Shown here: piece after piece, positions 16,658 through 24,602 of the stretch
Layout: every line of letters starts with the position of its first letter
Position numbering within the stretch: position 1 is the first letter of the stretch
Source of the DNA: Bacilli bacterium
GTDB lineage: Bacteria > Bacillota_I > Bacilli_A > RF39 > UBA660
Length of the DNA: 35,747 bases
Reading direction: 5' to 3'
Assembly: GCA_918219625.1 (NCBI GenBank)
Contig: CAKJXT010000010.1
Span: forward strand, 1 to 35,747
Program-made: the position numbers and the translations under genes
Notes under the pieces: generated by a model
Seen by the model: the letters and a program-made list of their open reading frames with translations, nothing else
The model's database searches: none
Told to the model about the DNA's origin: nothing

Positions 16658-17425
16658 TTAAACCTCCTCTGCAAAACCTTTCTCAAGTCTTTTAAATACA
16701 ATAATACCAAACCCCAAAATAATCATACTAACAATAAATACAAAACTTAACCATTGTAAATTTGGCATTTGCTTAAAAAACAAAACATCCCTATATCCAT
16801 CAATAATTTGGGTCATAGGATTTAAATTTAAAATCCATCTTATTTTTTCAGGAAATAAGCTTGATGAATATAAAACTGGAGTAGCATAAAATAACATTTG
16901 AACCAAAAAATTAATGATATATTCTGCATCTCTTATATACACATCAATCGCACTAGTTATTAATACGATACCAAGTTGTAATATGTATTGAATCAAAATA
17001 ATAAATGGTAAAAATAATATATTAAAACTAAATCCTATACCACTAAATATCAAAAATATAAATATAATTAAGCATGATATCAAAAAATTTACAAGTGCAC
17101 TAGTAACTACAGATATTGGAAGAATTTCTCTAGGAAAATAAACCTTTTTAATAATTCCTCCATTAATTAAAACTGTATTAGTTCCTTGACAAACACAAGT
17201 AGTAAAAAAAGTCCATGGAATAATACCAGTAATTAAAAACGTAACATAATGATCTTGGCTATTTTTCAAAATAAAAGGAAACACAATCGCATACACAAGT
17301 GTCATAAGTAATGGATTAACAAAACTCCATAATACTCCTAAAAAAGAGCCTTTATATTTTCCTCGTATTTCTTTTTTTACATTACTTTTTAAAAGTTCTC
17401 TATAATTATAAATCTCCTTAAACAT
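16658..17425 (-). CDS. ABC-2 type polysaccharide export permease (TagG/RgpC/Wzm-like)
   Basis: The membrane half of an ABC exporter that moves lipid-linked polysaccharide out of the cytoplasm. The product has 255 residues with six predicted helices. The N-terminal amphipathic segment RELLKSNVKKEIRGKYKGS and following FLGVLWSFVNPL are hallmarks of the family. ATG 17425 is chosen because it follows AGGTGTG at suitable spacing; an in-frame GTG at 17434 lies too close. The gene starts 1 nt after the ATPase stop codon. It is most likely the exporter of the rhamnose-rich chain. Confidence 0.92.
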   Translation of the reverse strand: MFKEIYNYRELLKSNVKKEIRGKYKGSFLGVLWSFVNPLLMTLVYAIVFPFILKNSQDHYVTFLITGIIPWTFFTTCVCQGTNTVLINGGIIKKVYFPREILPISVVTSALVNFLISCLIIFIFLIFSGIGFSFNILFLPFIILIQYILQLGIVLITSAIDVYIRDAEYIINFLVQMLFYATPVLYSSSLFPEKIRWILNLNPMTQIIDGYRDVLFFKQMPNLQWLSFVFIVSMIILGFGIIVFKRLEKGFAEEV

Positions 17426-17426
17426 A

Positions 17427-18164
17427 TTAACCACACACCTTTAAATATTCAGAAACAACATCATCAATATTTCCATCAAGTCTTACTTCGCCATCATAAA
17501 TCCATATTCCCCTATTGCACAATTTTTTTACGGAACCTAAACTATGACTTACAATAACAATCGTTTTTCCACTACTCTTAAGTTGTTCTAACTTTTCAAA
17601 ACACTTATCTTGGAAATGTTGATCTCCAACTGCTAATATTTCATCAATAAGTAATATCTCAGCATCAACATTTATAGCAACAGAAAAAGCAAGTCTCATA
17701 TACATACCAGATGAATATGTTCTAACAGGAGCATCAATAAAATCTTCAAGCTCAGAAAACTTAATTATATCGTCAACTCTTTTATCAATCTCAGCAGCAG
17801 TTAAACCAAAAATAGACGCATTAAAATATATATTTTCCCTTCCCGTAAAATCAGGATGAAATCCAGCACCAAGTTCCAATAAAGAAGTTAGTTTTCCATT
17901 AGTTTTAATAGTACCTTTAGTAGGATAAATAATCTTAGTCATTAATTTCAACAATGTACTCTTACCACTACCATTAGTCCCTATTAAAGCAACAGTTTCT
18001 CCTTTCTTAATATTTATATTAATATTTTTTAAAACATGTCTATATTCCTTCTTTGTACTCTTCCAAAATACCAATCTTTCTTTTAAAGTATTTGGTTTGT
18101 CATATATCAATTTAAAATCTTTAGACATATTTTTAACTTCAATAGCATTATTACTCTTTGTCAT
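17427..18164 (-). CDS. ABC polysaccharide exporter ATPase (TagH/RgpD/Wzt-like)
   Basis: The nucleotide-binding subunit of the glycan exporter. In 245 residues: Walker A GTNGSGKST (62-70), the ELGAGFHPDFTGRENIY stretch typical of polysaccharide exporters, signature YSSGMYMRLAF, Walker B ILLIDEILAVGD, and the switch histidine in VIVSHS. It lacks the C-terminal carbohydrate-recognition domain found in long Wzt proteins, so chain length is probably not sensed by this subunit. It is the first gene of the long operon, with AAGGTG before ATG 18164 and a promoter at 18188-18196. Confidence 0.93.
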   Translation of the reverse strand: MTKSNNAIEVKNMSKDFKLIYDKPNTLKERLVFWKSTKKEYRHVLKNININIKKGETVALIGTNGSGKSTLLKLMTKIIYPTKGTIKTNGKLTSLLELGAGFHPDFTGRENIYFNASIFGLTAAEIDKRVDDIIKFSELEDFIDAPVRTYSSGMYMRLAFSVAINVDAEILLIDEILAVGDQHFQDKCFEKLEQLKSSGKTIVIVSHSLGSVKKLCNRGIWIYDGEVRLDGNIDDVVSEYLKVCG

Positions 18165-18187
18165 ATATTCACCTTACCTACTAATTG

Positions 18188-18196
18188 ATTATATCA
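18188..18196 (-). promoter_or_regulatory. Extended -10 promoter of the export/glycosyltransferase operon
   Basis: Minus-strand TGATATAAT is an extended -10 element about 24 nt before the ATPase start and directly after the rmlB terminator. No clear -35 is visible; the region is a T run. It would drive genes from 18164 to 6462. Confidence 0.55.
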
Positions 18197-18217
18197 TATT
18201 TAACAGTCAAAAAAAAG

Positions 18218-18241
18218 AAAAATGGGACAAAAAACCATTTT
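18218..18241 (-). terminator. rmlB terminator
   Basis: A stem of AAAATGG/CCATTTT with a 9-nt loop is followed on the minus strand by a long T run, right after the rmlB stop. It divides the glycan locus into two transcription units. Confidence 0.72.
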
Positions 18242-18246
18242 CCTAA

Positions 18247-19254
18247 TTATTTTTTCAAATATGCGTTTCTATATTCTCCGCTTTTAATGTTATCAATCCA
18301 CTCTTGATTATTTAAATACCAATTAACAGTTTCTCTTATTCCATCCTCAAATGTATAAGTACGATTCCATCCAAGCTCCTTTTCAACCTTAGTAGAATCT
18401 ATGGCATATCTTAAATCATGACCAGGTCTATCAGTAACAAAACTAATCAAGCTTTCGGATTTACCCATTTGTTTTAAAATGGTCTTAACAACATCTAAAT
18501 TAGTTCTTTCTGAATGTCCACCAAGATTATAGACCTCACCAACTCTACCATTTCTTACAATTAAATCAACACCAATATTATGATCTATTACATGAATCCA
18601 ATCGCGAACATTTTCACCCTTACCATAAACAGGAATAGACTCATCATTTAACGCCTTACTGATAACAACAGGAATTAATTTTTCAGGAAATTGATATGGT
18701 CCATAATTATTAGAACATCTACTAATTGTAACAGGAAGACCATAAGTTCTATAATAAGCCATAACAAGTAAATCAGCCCCAGCTTTACTAGAAGAATAAG
18801 GACTAGATGTATGAAGTGGAGTTTCTTCAGTAAATAATAAATCCTTTCTATCTAAAGGTAAATCACCATAAACTTCATCAGTTGAAACTTGATGATATCT
18901 CTTGATATTATGTTTTCTAGAAGCATCTAATAAAACTCTAGTTCCTTGAACATTAGTTTCAACAAAAATACCAGGATTTTTTATAGAATTATCAACATGA
19001 CTTTCGGCAGCAAAATTAATTACCACATCAAAATTTTCTTCATCAAATAATCTATTAATAAAATCTTCATCCGTAATATCACCATGAACAAACTTATAAT
19101 TACTATAACCTTCCAAATCCTTAATATTATTATAATTACCAGCATAAGTTAAAGCATCCAAACAAATAAACTCATCATCAGGATACTTATTAACAACATA
19201 ATGCATATAATTACTTCCAATAAATCCAGCACCACCAGTAATTAAATATTTCAT
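18247..19254 (-). CDS. rmlB: dTDP-glucose 4,6-dehydratase RmlB
   Basis: The second step of dTDP-L-rhamnose synthesis: it converts dTDP-glucose to dTDP-4-keto-6-deoxyglucose using bound NAD. The 335-residue protein has Rossmann motif GGAGFIG (7-13), the catalytic Thr125-Asp126-Glu127 triad (STDEVYG), Tyr153-x3-Lys157 (SPYSSSK), and the RCSNNYGPYQFPEKLIP substrate segment. Length and motifs are canonical. It lies 8 bp after the rmlC-rmlD fusion. Its product may also feed the aminotransferase at 8999-10099. Confidence 0.97.
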   Translation of the reverse strand: MKYLITGGAGFIGSNYMHYVVNKYPDDEFICLDALTYAGNYNNIKDLEGYSNYKFVHGDITDEDFINRLFDEENFDVVINFAAESHVDNSIKNPGIFVETNVQGTRVLLDASRKHNIKRYHQVSTDEVYGDLPLDRKDLLFTEETPLHTSSPYSSSKAGADLLVMAYYRTYGLPVTISRCSNNYGPYQFPEKLIPVVISKALNDESIPVYGKGENVRDWIHVIDHNIGVDLIVRNGRVGEVYNLGGHSERTNLDVVKTILKQMGKSESLISFVTDRPGHDLRYAIDSTKVEKELGWNRTYTFEDGIRETVNWYLNNQEWIDNIKSGEYRNAYLKK

Positions 19255-19262
19255 AAAAAAAC

Positions 19263-20705
19263 CTACTTTCTAAAACTCTTTTCCAATTCCTTACAATATC
19301 TATCGGTAGCGTCTCTCCAATCAGGCAACACATAAAATCCATTTTCAACAAGTCTTGATCTGTCTAATCTTGAATTTCTAGGACGATATGCTATCTTGCT
19401 CATATCCTTTCCAGCATAATACTCTTCAGTTGAAACAGGATTAATAATTGTACTTTTTCCATTACTTCTCATTATATATTCAGCAAATTCTGCCCAAGAA
19501 CAATATCCATCATTATTTATATGATAAATACCATATTTATCAGTTTGAGCCATCTCAACTAAAATTTTAGCTAAATCTAATGTATAAGTTGGACTACCAA
19601 ACTGATCATTTACAACATTCAAACTATCATATTTATCAGATAATTCAAGCATAGTCCTAACAAAGTTCTTGCCTCCAATTCCAAATGCCCATGAAATTCT
19701 AGCAATAAAATGATTAGGATTACGTTTTACTTCTTCTTCACCTAAGAATTTAGTTCTACCATAAACACTTTGTGGATTAGGTTCATCATCTATACTATAT
19801 AATCCATCTTTAGTGCCATCAAAAACATAGTCAGTGGAAATATAAATTAACTTTGCATCCACTTCTATAGAAGCATCAGTTATATTTCTAACACCTTCAA
19901 CATTAACTTTATAAGCATCATCTTGCATTTCCTCTGCTTTATCAACAGCTGTCCATGCAGCACAGTGAAATATTACATCAGGGTTGAATTCTTTTACAAT
20001 CCTAATTACATCATCCCTATTAGTAATATCCATCTCATCTTTATCAACAGCTAAAACGTTAGTTTCACCGCGTTCCATTAATTCTCTAGCAACATCATAA
20101 CCAAGTTGACCTTTACTACCTGTAATCAAATATTTTTTTTCAGTTCTAAAAAAACTTGTGTCCAATTGACTTAAAGTTATTCTATCCTTATCCTTATCAG
20201 ACAAAATAGGATCAACAATACCATATTCTTTAAAAATACCATTCCAATCGATACCAAGTTCAGGATCATTCCAAAGAATACCGCCTTCCATTCTTGGCAT
20301 ATATTTATTATCTACATAATATTCAAATAAAGTATCATCAGTTAAGGAAACAAATCCATGAGCAAACCCTCTTGGAACATATAGCATTCTACCATTATCT
20401 GGAGTTAAAAGAACAGCAACATGTTTACCATAAGATGAAGAATCCTTTCTAATATCAACAACAACATCAATTACTCCGCCTCTATGACATCTAACAACTT
20501 TTGCTTGACAATAAGGATCTTTTTGAAAATGTAATCCTCTAACAATTCCCTTACCACTTTTAGAATTGCTAACTTGAAAAACACCTTTAAAGCCTAATTC
20601 CTCCAACTGTTCCTTTGTAACTGATTCAAAGTATCCTCTTTCATCTCCAAATCTTTTTGGTTCTAATATAAAACAATCATTTAATTCAGTAGCAATTTTC
20701 TCCAT
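19263..20705 (-). CDS. Fused dTDP-4-dehydrorhamnose 3,5-epimerase/reductase (RmlC-RmlD)
   Basis: One 480-residue polypeptide carries both final steps to dTDP-L-rhamnose. Residues 1-185 are RmlC: GDERGYFES, GIVRGLHFQ with catalytic His59, the PRGFAHGF cupin motif, and FEYYVDNKY containing the active-site tyrosine. Residues 190-480 are RmlD: Rossmann motif GSKGQLG (196-202), STDYVFDG, Tyr315-x3-Lys319 (VYGRTK), and YRPRNSRLD near the C-terminus. The join (about 180-192) contains no stop or frameshift. The two enzymes are separate proteins in most bacteria; a fused form lets the unstable 4-keto intermediate pass between sites. Both active sites look intact. Confidence 0.95.
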   Translation of the reverse strand: MEKIATELNDCFILEPKRFGDERGYFESVTKEQLEELGFKGVFQVSNSKSGKGIVRGLHFQKDPYCQAKVVRCHRGGVIDVVVDIRKDSSSYGKHVAVLLTPDNGRMLYVPRGFAHGFVSLTDDTLFEYYVDNKYMPRMEGGILWNDPELGIDWNGIFKEYGIVDPILSDKDKDRITLSQLDTSFFRTEKKYLITGSKGQLGYDVARELMERGETNVLAVDKDEMDITNRDDVIRIVKEFNPDVIFHCAAWTAVDKAEEMQDDAYKVNVEGVRNITDASIEVDAKLIYISTDYVFDGTKDGLYSIDDEPNPQSVYGRTKFLGEEEVKRNPNHFIARISWAFGIGGKNFVRTMLELSDKYDSLNVVNDQFGSPTYTLDLAKILVEMAQTDKYGIYHINNDGYCSWAEFAEYIMRSNGKSTIINPVSTEEYYAGKDMSKIAYRPRNSRLDRSRLVENGFYVLPDWRDATDRYCKELEKSFRK

Positions 20706-20713
20706 AAAACCTC

Positions 20714-21631
20714 CTAAAATAAACTTAATTTTTTAACAAATGGTTTTTCATCTTCGTTTTTTTTTTGAGACAATTCTAAAAGATAATGTCCATAATCATT
20801 TTTCTTCATCAAATTACCAGCAACAATCAATTGTTCAACTGAAATCCATCCATTATTATAAGCAATAGCTTCAGGACAACAAATAACTTTGCCGTTATTT
20901 CTTTGAACTAATTGAATCATATTTGAAGCTTCCATCATACTATCATTAGTACCAGTATCAAACCAAGTAAATCCGCCACCTAAAAGTTCTGCTCTTAGTC
21001 TTCCTTCTTGCAAATACATATCATTTAATGTAGTTATCTCAAGTTCACCCCTAGCAGAAGGTTTAACCTCTTTTGCTTTAGATGAAACACCACTAGGATA
21101 AAAATATAAACCTGTAATTGCAAAATCACTTTTTGGTTCAAGTGGCTTTTCTTCAACACCTATAACATTATTATCATCATCTAATTCCATAATACCAAAT
21201 CTTTGAGGATCTTTAACCTGATATCCAAATATAGATGCTTTACCATTAATAGCCTCATTTCTAGCATTTTCAAGCATCTTAACAAAACCATTTCCAAAAT
21301 AAATATTATCCCCCAATACCATTGCACATGCATCATTGCCTATAAATTCTTTTCCTAAAATAAAGGCTTGAGCAAGTCCATCAGGACTAGGTTGAACAAC
21401 ATAAGAAAGATTAATACCAAATTGACTTCCATCGCCTAATAAACGTTTAAAACCAGCCTGATCTTCCTGAGTAGTAATAACAAGAATATCCCTAATACCT
21501 GCAAGCATCAAAACAGAAAGTGGATAATAAATCATTGGCTTATCATATATAGGCATTAATTGTTTACTAATACCCTTTGTAATTGGATAAAGTCTTGTCC
21601 CAGACCCTCCTGCTAAAATTATTCCCTTCAT
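20714..21631 (-). CDS. rmlA: Glucose-1-phosphate thymidylyltransferase RmlA
   Basis: The first step of the rhamnose pathway, joining dTTP and glucose-1-phosphate. The 305-residue protein has the signature GGSGTRLYP (8-16) with [25 protein letters not shown] for the metal site, and FGIMELD and EEKP motifs. It carries the C-terminal extension of the short RmlA class. The start overlaps the GT2 stop by 4 bp (ATGA) and has GGGAGG upstream. dTDP-rhamnose normally inhibits this enzyme, so it is a probable feedback control point (family knowledge). Confidence 0.97.
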   Translation of the reverse strand: MKGIILAGGSGTRLYPITKGISKQLMPIYDKPMIYYPLSVLMLAGIRDILVITTQEDQAGFKRLLGDGSQFGINLSYVVQPSPDGLAQAFILGKEFIGNDACAMVLGDNIYFGNGFVKMLENARNEAINGKASIFGYQVKDPQRFGIMELDDDNNVIGVEEKPLEPKSDFAITGLYFYPSGVSSKAKEVKPSARGELEITTLNDMYLQEGRLRAELLGGGFTWFDTGTNDSMMEASNMIQLVQRNNGKVICCPEAIAYNNGWISVEQLIVAGNLMKKNDYGHYLLELSQKKNEDEKPFVKKLSLF

Positions 21632-22485
21632 TTTTTACCTCCCTTAAAAAATACAATCAAATAAAGTAATAAAAGCATTATTTTATCCGTTATGTATAAA
21701 CACATTATACCAAATAATGAGTATTTAGAATAGTTTTTGTGAAAATACAATTCACTTTTTTTTAAGGCCTTATACTTTTTAATTCGATTCAAACTATTAT
21801 CAATAGTCACAGAATGATTATGAATTACACTAACATTATTAACGATTAAAGAAACATAATTATTATTCATAAGTTTCTTACCAATAACATTCTCCTCATA
21901 ATACAAAAACATATTTTCATCAAAAAAACCAACTTCTTTTAAAGCATCAGCACGTACCATAAAAAAACAACCGGATAATGCTTCAACAACTGTAGTTTTA
22001 CCTTTAAAAAAAGAATCATTATAAAAGAGAAGTTTTTTTCTCAGTTTTCTATGAATAATTGGAATATTTAAAAGAACATCATCCCAAACAGTTGGAATTT
22101 TCCAGCCTCTATTTACTCCACCGTTTTCTAATACATTAGGCCCAACAAGCGCAATATTATCCTTAAGATAATTAATCATTTTAACAATATCACTTTCAGA
22201 ATTAATAATTATATCAGTATTACTAACAATAATATTTTTAACATTATACTTATCAATTAGATACTTTGATCCAACATTAATACCAGAACCATATCCTTTA
22301 TTAGAAGAATTCTTAAGCAATATAATTCTATCACTACATATTTGCTTTAGATTAATATACGATTCATCAATAGAACAATTATCAACAATAACTATTTTAT
22401 CAATAACGCCATAATTCTTGATACTATTTATAAAATTAATGGTATTTTTATAATCATTATAATTAACAACAACTAAACCTGTCAT
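21628..22485 (-). CDS. GT2-family glycosyltransferase (rhamnosyltransferase-like)
   Basis: A 285-residue GT-A enzyme coupled by 4-bp overlaps to both the tagO-like initiator upstream and rmlA downstream. Motifs: [31 protein letters not shown] (donor site), VSNTDI as metal site, [11 protein letters not shown] and [13 protein letters not shown] for the acceptor/base region. It ends with a hydrophobic segment near 260-282. Its position right after the initiating phosphosugar transferase suggests it adds the first or second sugar, probably rhamnose, to the lipid-linked primer (inference), comparable to GacB/RgpA in role. Confidence 0.86.
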   Translation of the reverse strand: MTGLVVVNYNDYKNTINFINSIKNYGVIDKIVIVDNCSIDESYINLKQICSDRIILLKNSSNKGYGSGINVGSKYLIDKYNVKNIIVSNTDIIINSESDIVKMINYLKDNIALVGPNVLENGGVNRGWKIPTVWDDVLLNIPIIHRKLRKKLLFYNDSFFKGKTTVVEALSGCFFMVRADALKEVGFFDENMFLYYEENVIGKKLMNNNYVSLIVNNVSVIHNHSVTIDNSLNRIKKYKALKKSELYFHKNYSKYSLFGIMCLYITDKIMLLLLYLIVFFKGGKK

Positions 22486-23540
22486 TTTCTTTTAAACCTC
22501 TTCTTAAGTTCTTTCCTATCAAAAATAATATTAGTATTCCAAACAAACAAGATAACAATCAAAGCAAGTCCACCATATACATAATAACTAATCTTATTTT
22601 CTGTATCTAATATATAAACAATAGAAGCAAAAGCAAATAATAAATTTATAAAATAAATAGTTAAAACAGTTTTTACTTGTGACTTATTACGATTTAATAA
22701 TTGATGATGAACATGACATGCATCACCTTCATATATTTTTTCATGTTTTAAAGTACGACGAATAATCGCAAATAAAGTATCTAAAATAGGAACACCTAAT
22801 ATTAATAAAGGAATAATTAAAGATGTCATAGTTACATTCTTAAACCCTAAAAGAGCAATAACAGCAACAATAAATCCCATAAACATACTACCAGTATCAC
22901 CAGCAAATATCTTAGCAGGATAAAAATTATGAACTAGAAATCCTAATGTAGAACCAAGCATTACAAAAGTAAGGACAAACTCTAAATCAACATTGCCCAT
23001 AATTACTCCGATAATACCAATAGTTAAATAATATATAGCGCTAATACCACCAGATAAACCATCCATACCATCAATAAAATTAATACAATTAATACATCCA
23101 ACAATAAATAAAATTGTTAAAGGATATGTAAAAATACCAAAATTCAAATACAAATTAAAAGCACTTACATCAACAAGTAAAATCTTACCATAAAAAGCAA
23201 TAATACATGCTGCTATAAACTGACCTACAATTTTTTCCCTAGGTTTAAGATCACATATATCATCAATCATTCCGGTAATTACTATTACAAAACTACCTAT
23301 CAAAATAGAATTCATTTGATCACTATGCTCACCAAAGATCATATATCCAAGTAAAAAACCAAAGAATATTCCAAGACCACCTAGTTTAGGCATAACTCTT
23401 TTATGAATATGTCTGCCACCTGGATTATCAACAGCTCCTAATTTAACAGCAATCCTTTTAATAAATGGCATAATTAATGCTACAAATGCAAAAGGAATAA
23501 AAATCATCAATAAAATTTGTCCAATTAAATCATTCATCAT
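22482..23540 (-). CDS. tagO: Undecaprenyl-phosphate GlcNAc-1-phosphate transferase (TagO/WecA/GacO-like)
   Basis: An integral membrane enzyme that starts wall glycan synthesis by moving GlcNAc-1-phosphate from UDP-GlcNAc to undecaprenyl phosphate. About 352 residues with about 10-11 helices. Diagnostic cytoplasmic motifs are GGRHIHKRVMPKLGGLG, the Asp-Asp pair in GMIDDICDL, NFIDGMDGLSGG, FAGDTGS, and the HVHHQLL histidine motif typical of the WecA/TagO branch rather than MraY. The frame also has a GTG at 23546, but that codon is part of the ribosome binding site; ATG 23540 or 23537 is the likely start. First gene of the rml operon. Confidence 0.93.
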   Translation of the reverse strand: MMNDLIGQILLMIFIPFAFVALIMPFIKRIAVKLGAVDNPGGRHIHKRVMPKLGGLGIFFGFLLGYMIFGEHSDQMNSILIGSFVIVITGMIDDICDLKPREKIVGQFIAACIIAFYGKILLVDVSAFNLYLNFGIFTYPLTILFIVGCINCINFIDGMDGLSGGISAIYYLTIGIIGVIMGNVDLEFVLTFVMLGSTLGFLVHNFYPAKIFAGDTGSMFMGFIVAVIALLGFKNVTMTSLIIPLLILGVPILDTLFAIIRRTLKHEKIYEGDACHVHHQLLNRNKSQVKTVLTIYFINLLFAFASIVYILDTENKISYYVYGGLALIVILFVWNTNIIFDRKELKKRFKRK

Positions 23541-23554
23541 ACTCACCTATTAAC

Positions 23555-23583
23555 ATTATACATTGTTTTGATGCATAAAACAA
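23555..23583 (-). promoter_or_regulatory. Promoter of the tagO-GT2-rml operon
   Basis: Minus-strand TATAAT (23555-23560) and TTGTTT (23578-23583) are 17 bp apart, with the AGGTGAG site following close after. It lies in the divergent gap (23541-23670) shared with the plus-strand Rpn gene. Confidence 0.5.
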
Positions 23584-23670
23584 ACATATTAAATAAAAAT
23601 ATATTTTTTTTAATAATTTTAAGGATTTTTTATTTATACATCGTATGATTACTATAGGAGGTGAATCAAT

Positions 23671-24576
23671 ATTAAAAAATTATCAAACGATACAATATTT
23701 AAATTAGTTTTCTCTAATGAAGAAATAATGATATGGTTTCTAGAAAGAATTTTAAAAAGAAAAATTAAAAATGTTGATATATTCAACGGTCAAGATGGAC
23801 AAGCTATAACAGAACAAAGTATTATAGAATTGATTAAACAAGAATTAGAAAAAGGAAATGTTAACGTTAAAACAAAAATAGTAGACATGCTTATTAAAAT
23901 AAACAATGAAATCTTTAACATTGAATATAATAATACTTATGATGAAGATACTAAAAAAAGAAACTTTGCATATATATCTAACATATATGCAAACTCGTTA
24001 AAAAAAAAAGAAGACTATATAAATCAACCAATATGCACACAAATTAATTTGTGTTCAAGTATAAAAAATCTAAAAAAAGAAATTAATCACATAAAAGGAG
24101 AATACTCAAACAAAAAATATATAAATAATATGAGCATTTACGAATTTAATATTGCAGAATATAAAAAAATGTTGTATACTGATAACAAGAAGTTAATCAA
24201 AGAAAACTTGCATCTCATTATGTTTGATTGTGATGACAAAGAATTAGAAATGTTAGAGGAGTATGATGATATGGTAAAAAAAATTAGAAAGCTAGTAAAG
24301 AAATATAATGATGATAGTACAATATATCAATTCTTAACAACAGAAGAAGATCAAGAAAAAATGAATAGGACAAGAATTCTTAGAGCAGAGCAACGAGGGA
24401 TTGAACAAGGAATTGAACAAGGAATTGAACAAGGAATTGAACAAGGAATTGAACAAGGAATTCAAAAAAATAAAATCGATACAGCCTTCTCATTATTAAA
24501 AGAAAACATCCCACTAGATATAATATCCAGAACAACAGGATATCCAGAAGAATATCTACAATCAATTAAAATATAG
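23671..24576 (+). CDS. Rpn/PD-(D/E)XK-type nuclease (putative transposase family), probable AUU start
   Basis: The only plus-strand gene. The product resembles Rpn recombination-promoting nucleases and the PD-(D/E)XK family 'transposases' of Firmicutes. The first ATG (23728) would cut off a conserved N-terminus: the frame is open upstream and reads LSNDTIFKLVFSNEE, as expected for this family. The only codon placed properly after AGGAGG (23656-23661) is ATT at 23671, 9 nt away, giving 301 residues. The nuclease core shows Asp in KIVDMLI and NIEYN in place of the usual NIExQ/N. The C-terminus has five GIEQ units encoded by a 12-bp repeat, then a short helical end. Whether it is translated from AUU or is a decayed gene with a mutated start is open. 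Confidence 0.8.
   Translation: MKKLSNDTIFKLVFSNEEIMIWFLERILKRKIKNVDIFNGQDGQAITEQSIIELIKQELEKGNVNVKTKIVDMLIKINNEIFNIEYNNTYDEDTKKRNFAYISNIYANSLKKKEDYINQPICTQINLCSSIKNLKKEINHIKGEYSNKKYINNMSIYEFNIAEYKKMLYTDNKKLIKENLHLIMFDCDDKELEMLEEYDDMVKKIRKLVKKYNDDSTIYQFLTTEEDQEKMNRTRILRAEQRGIEQGIEQGIEQGIEQGIEQGIQKNKIDTAFSLLKENIPLDIISRTTGYPEEYLQSIKI
24397..24465 (+). repeat. 12-bp tandem repeat inside the Rpn gene
   Basis: Five units of GGAATTGAACAA (the first with one mismatch) plus a partial sixth encode (Gly-Ile-Glu-Gln)5. The unit is a multiple of three, so copy changes alter protein length without shifting the frame. Confidence 0.92.
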
Positions 24577-24581
24577 AAAAG

Positions 24582-24602
24582 AAGCAACCAATTAGGTTGC
24601 TT
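24582..24602. terminator. Bidirectional terminator between Rpn and cohesin genes
   Basis: An 8-bp perfect stem AAGCAACC/GGTTGCTT with a 5-nt loop lies between the two convergent stop codons. T-rich sequence follows on each strand. Confidence 0.75.

Noticed and set aside
24397..24465. CRISPR array
   Set aside because: The units are 12 bp, directly adjacent with no spacers, and lie inside a coding frame.
24380..24565. Minus-strand hydrophobic frame with repeated LVQF residues
   Set aside because: It is simply the opposite strand of the GIEQ-coding repeat in the Rpn gene.
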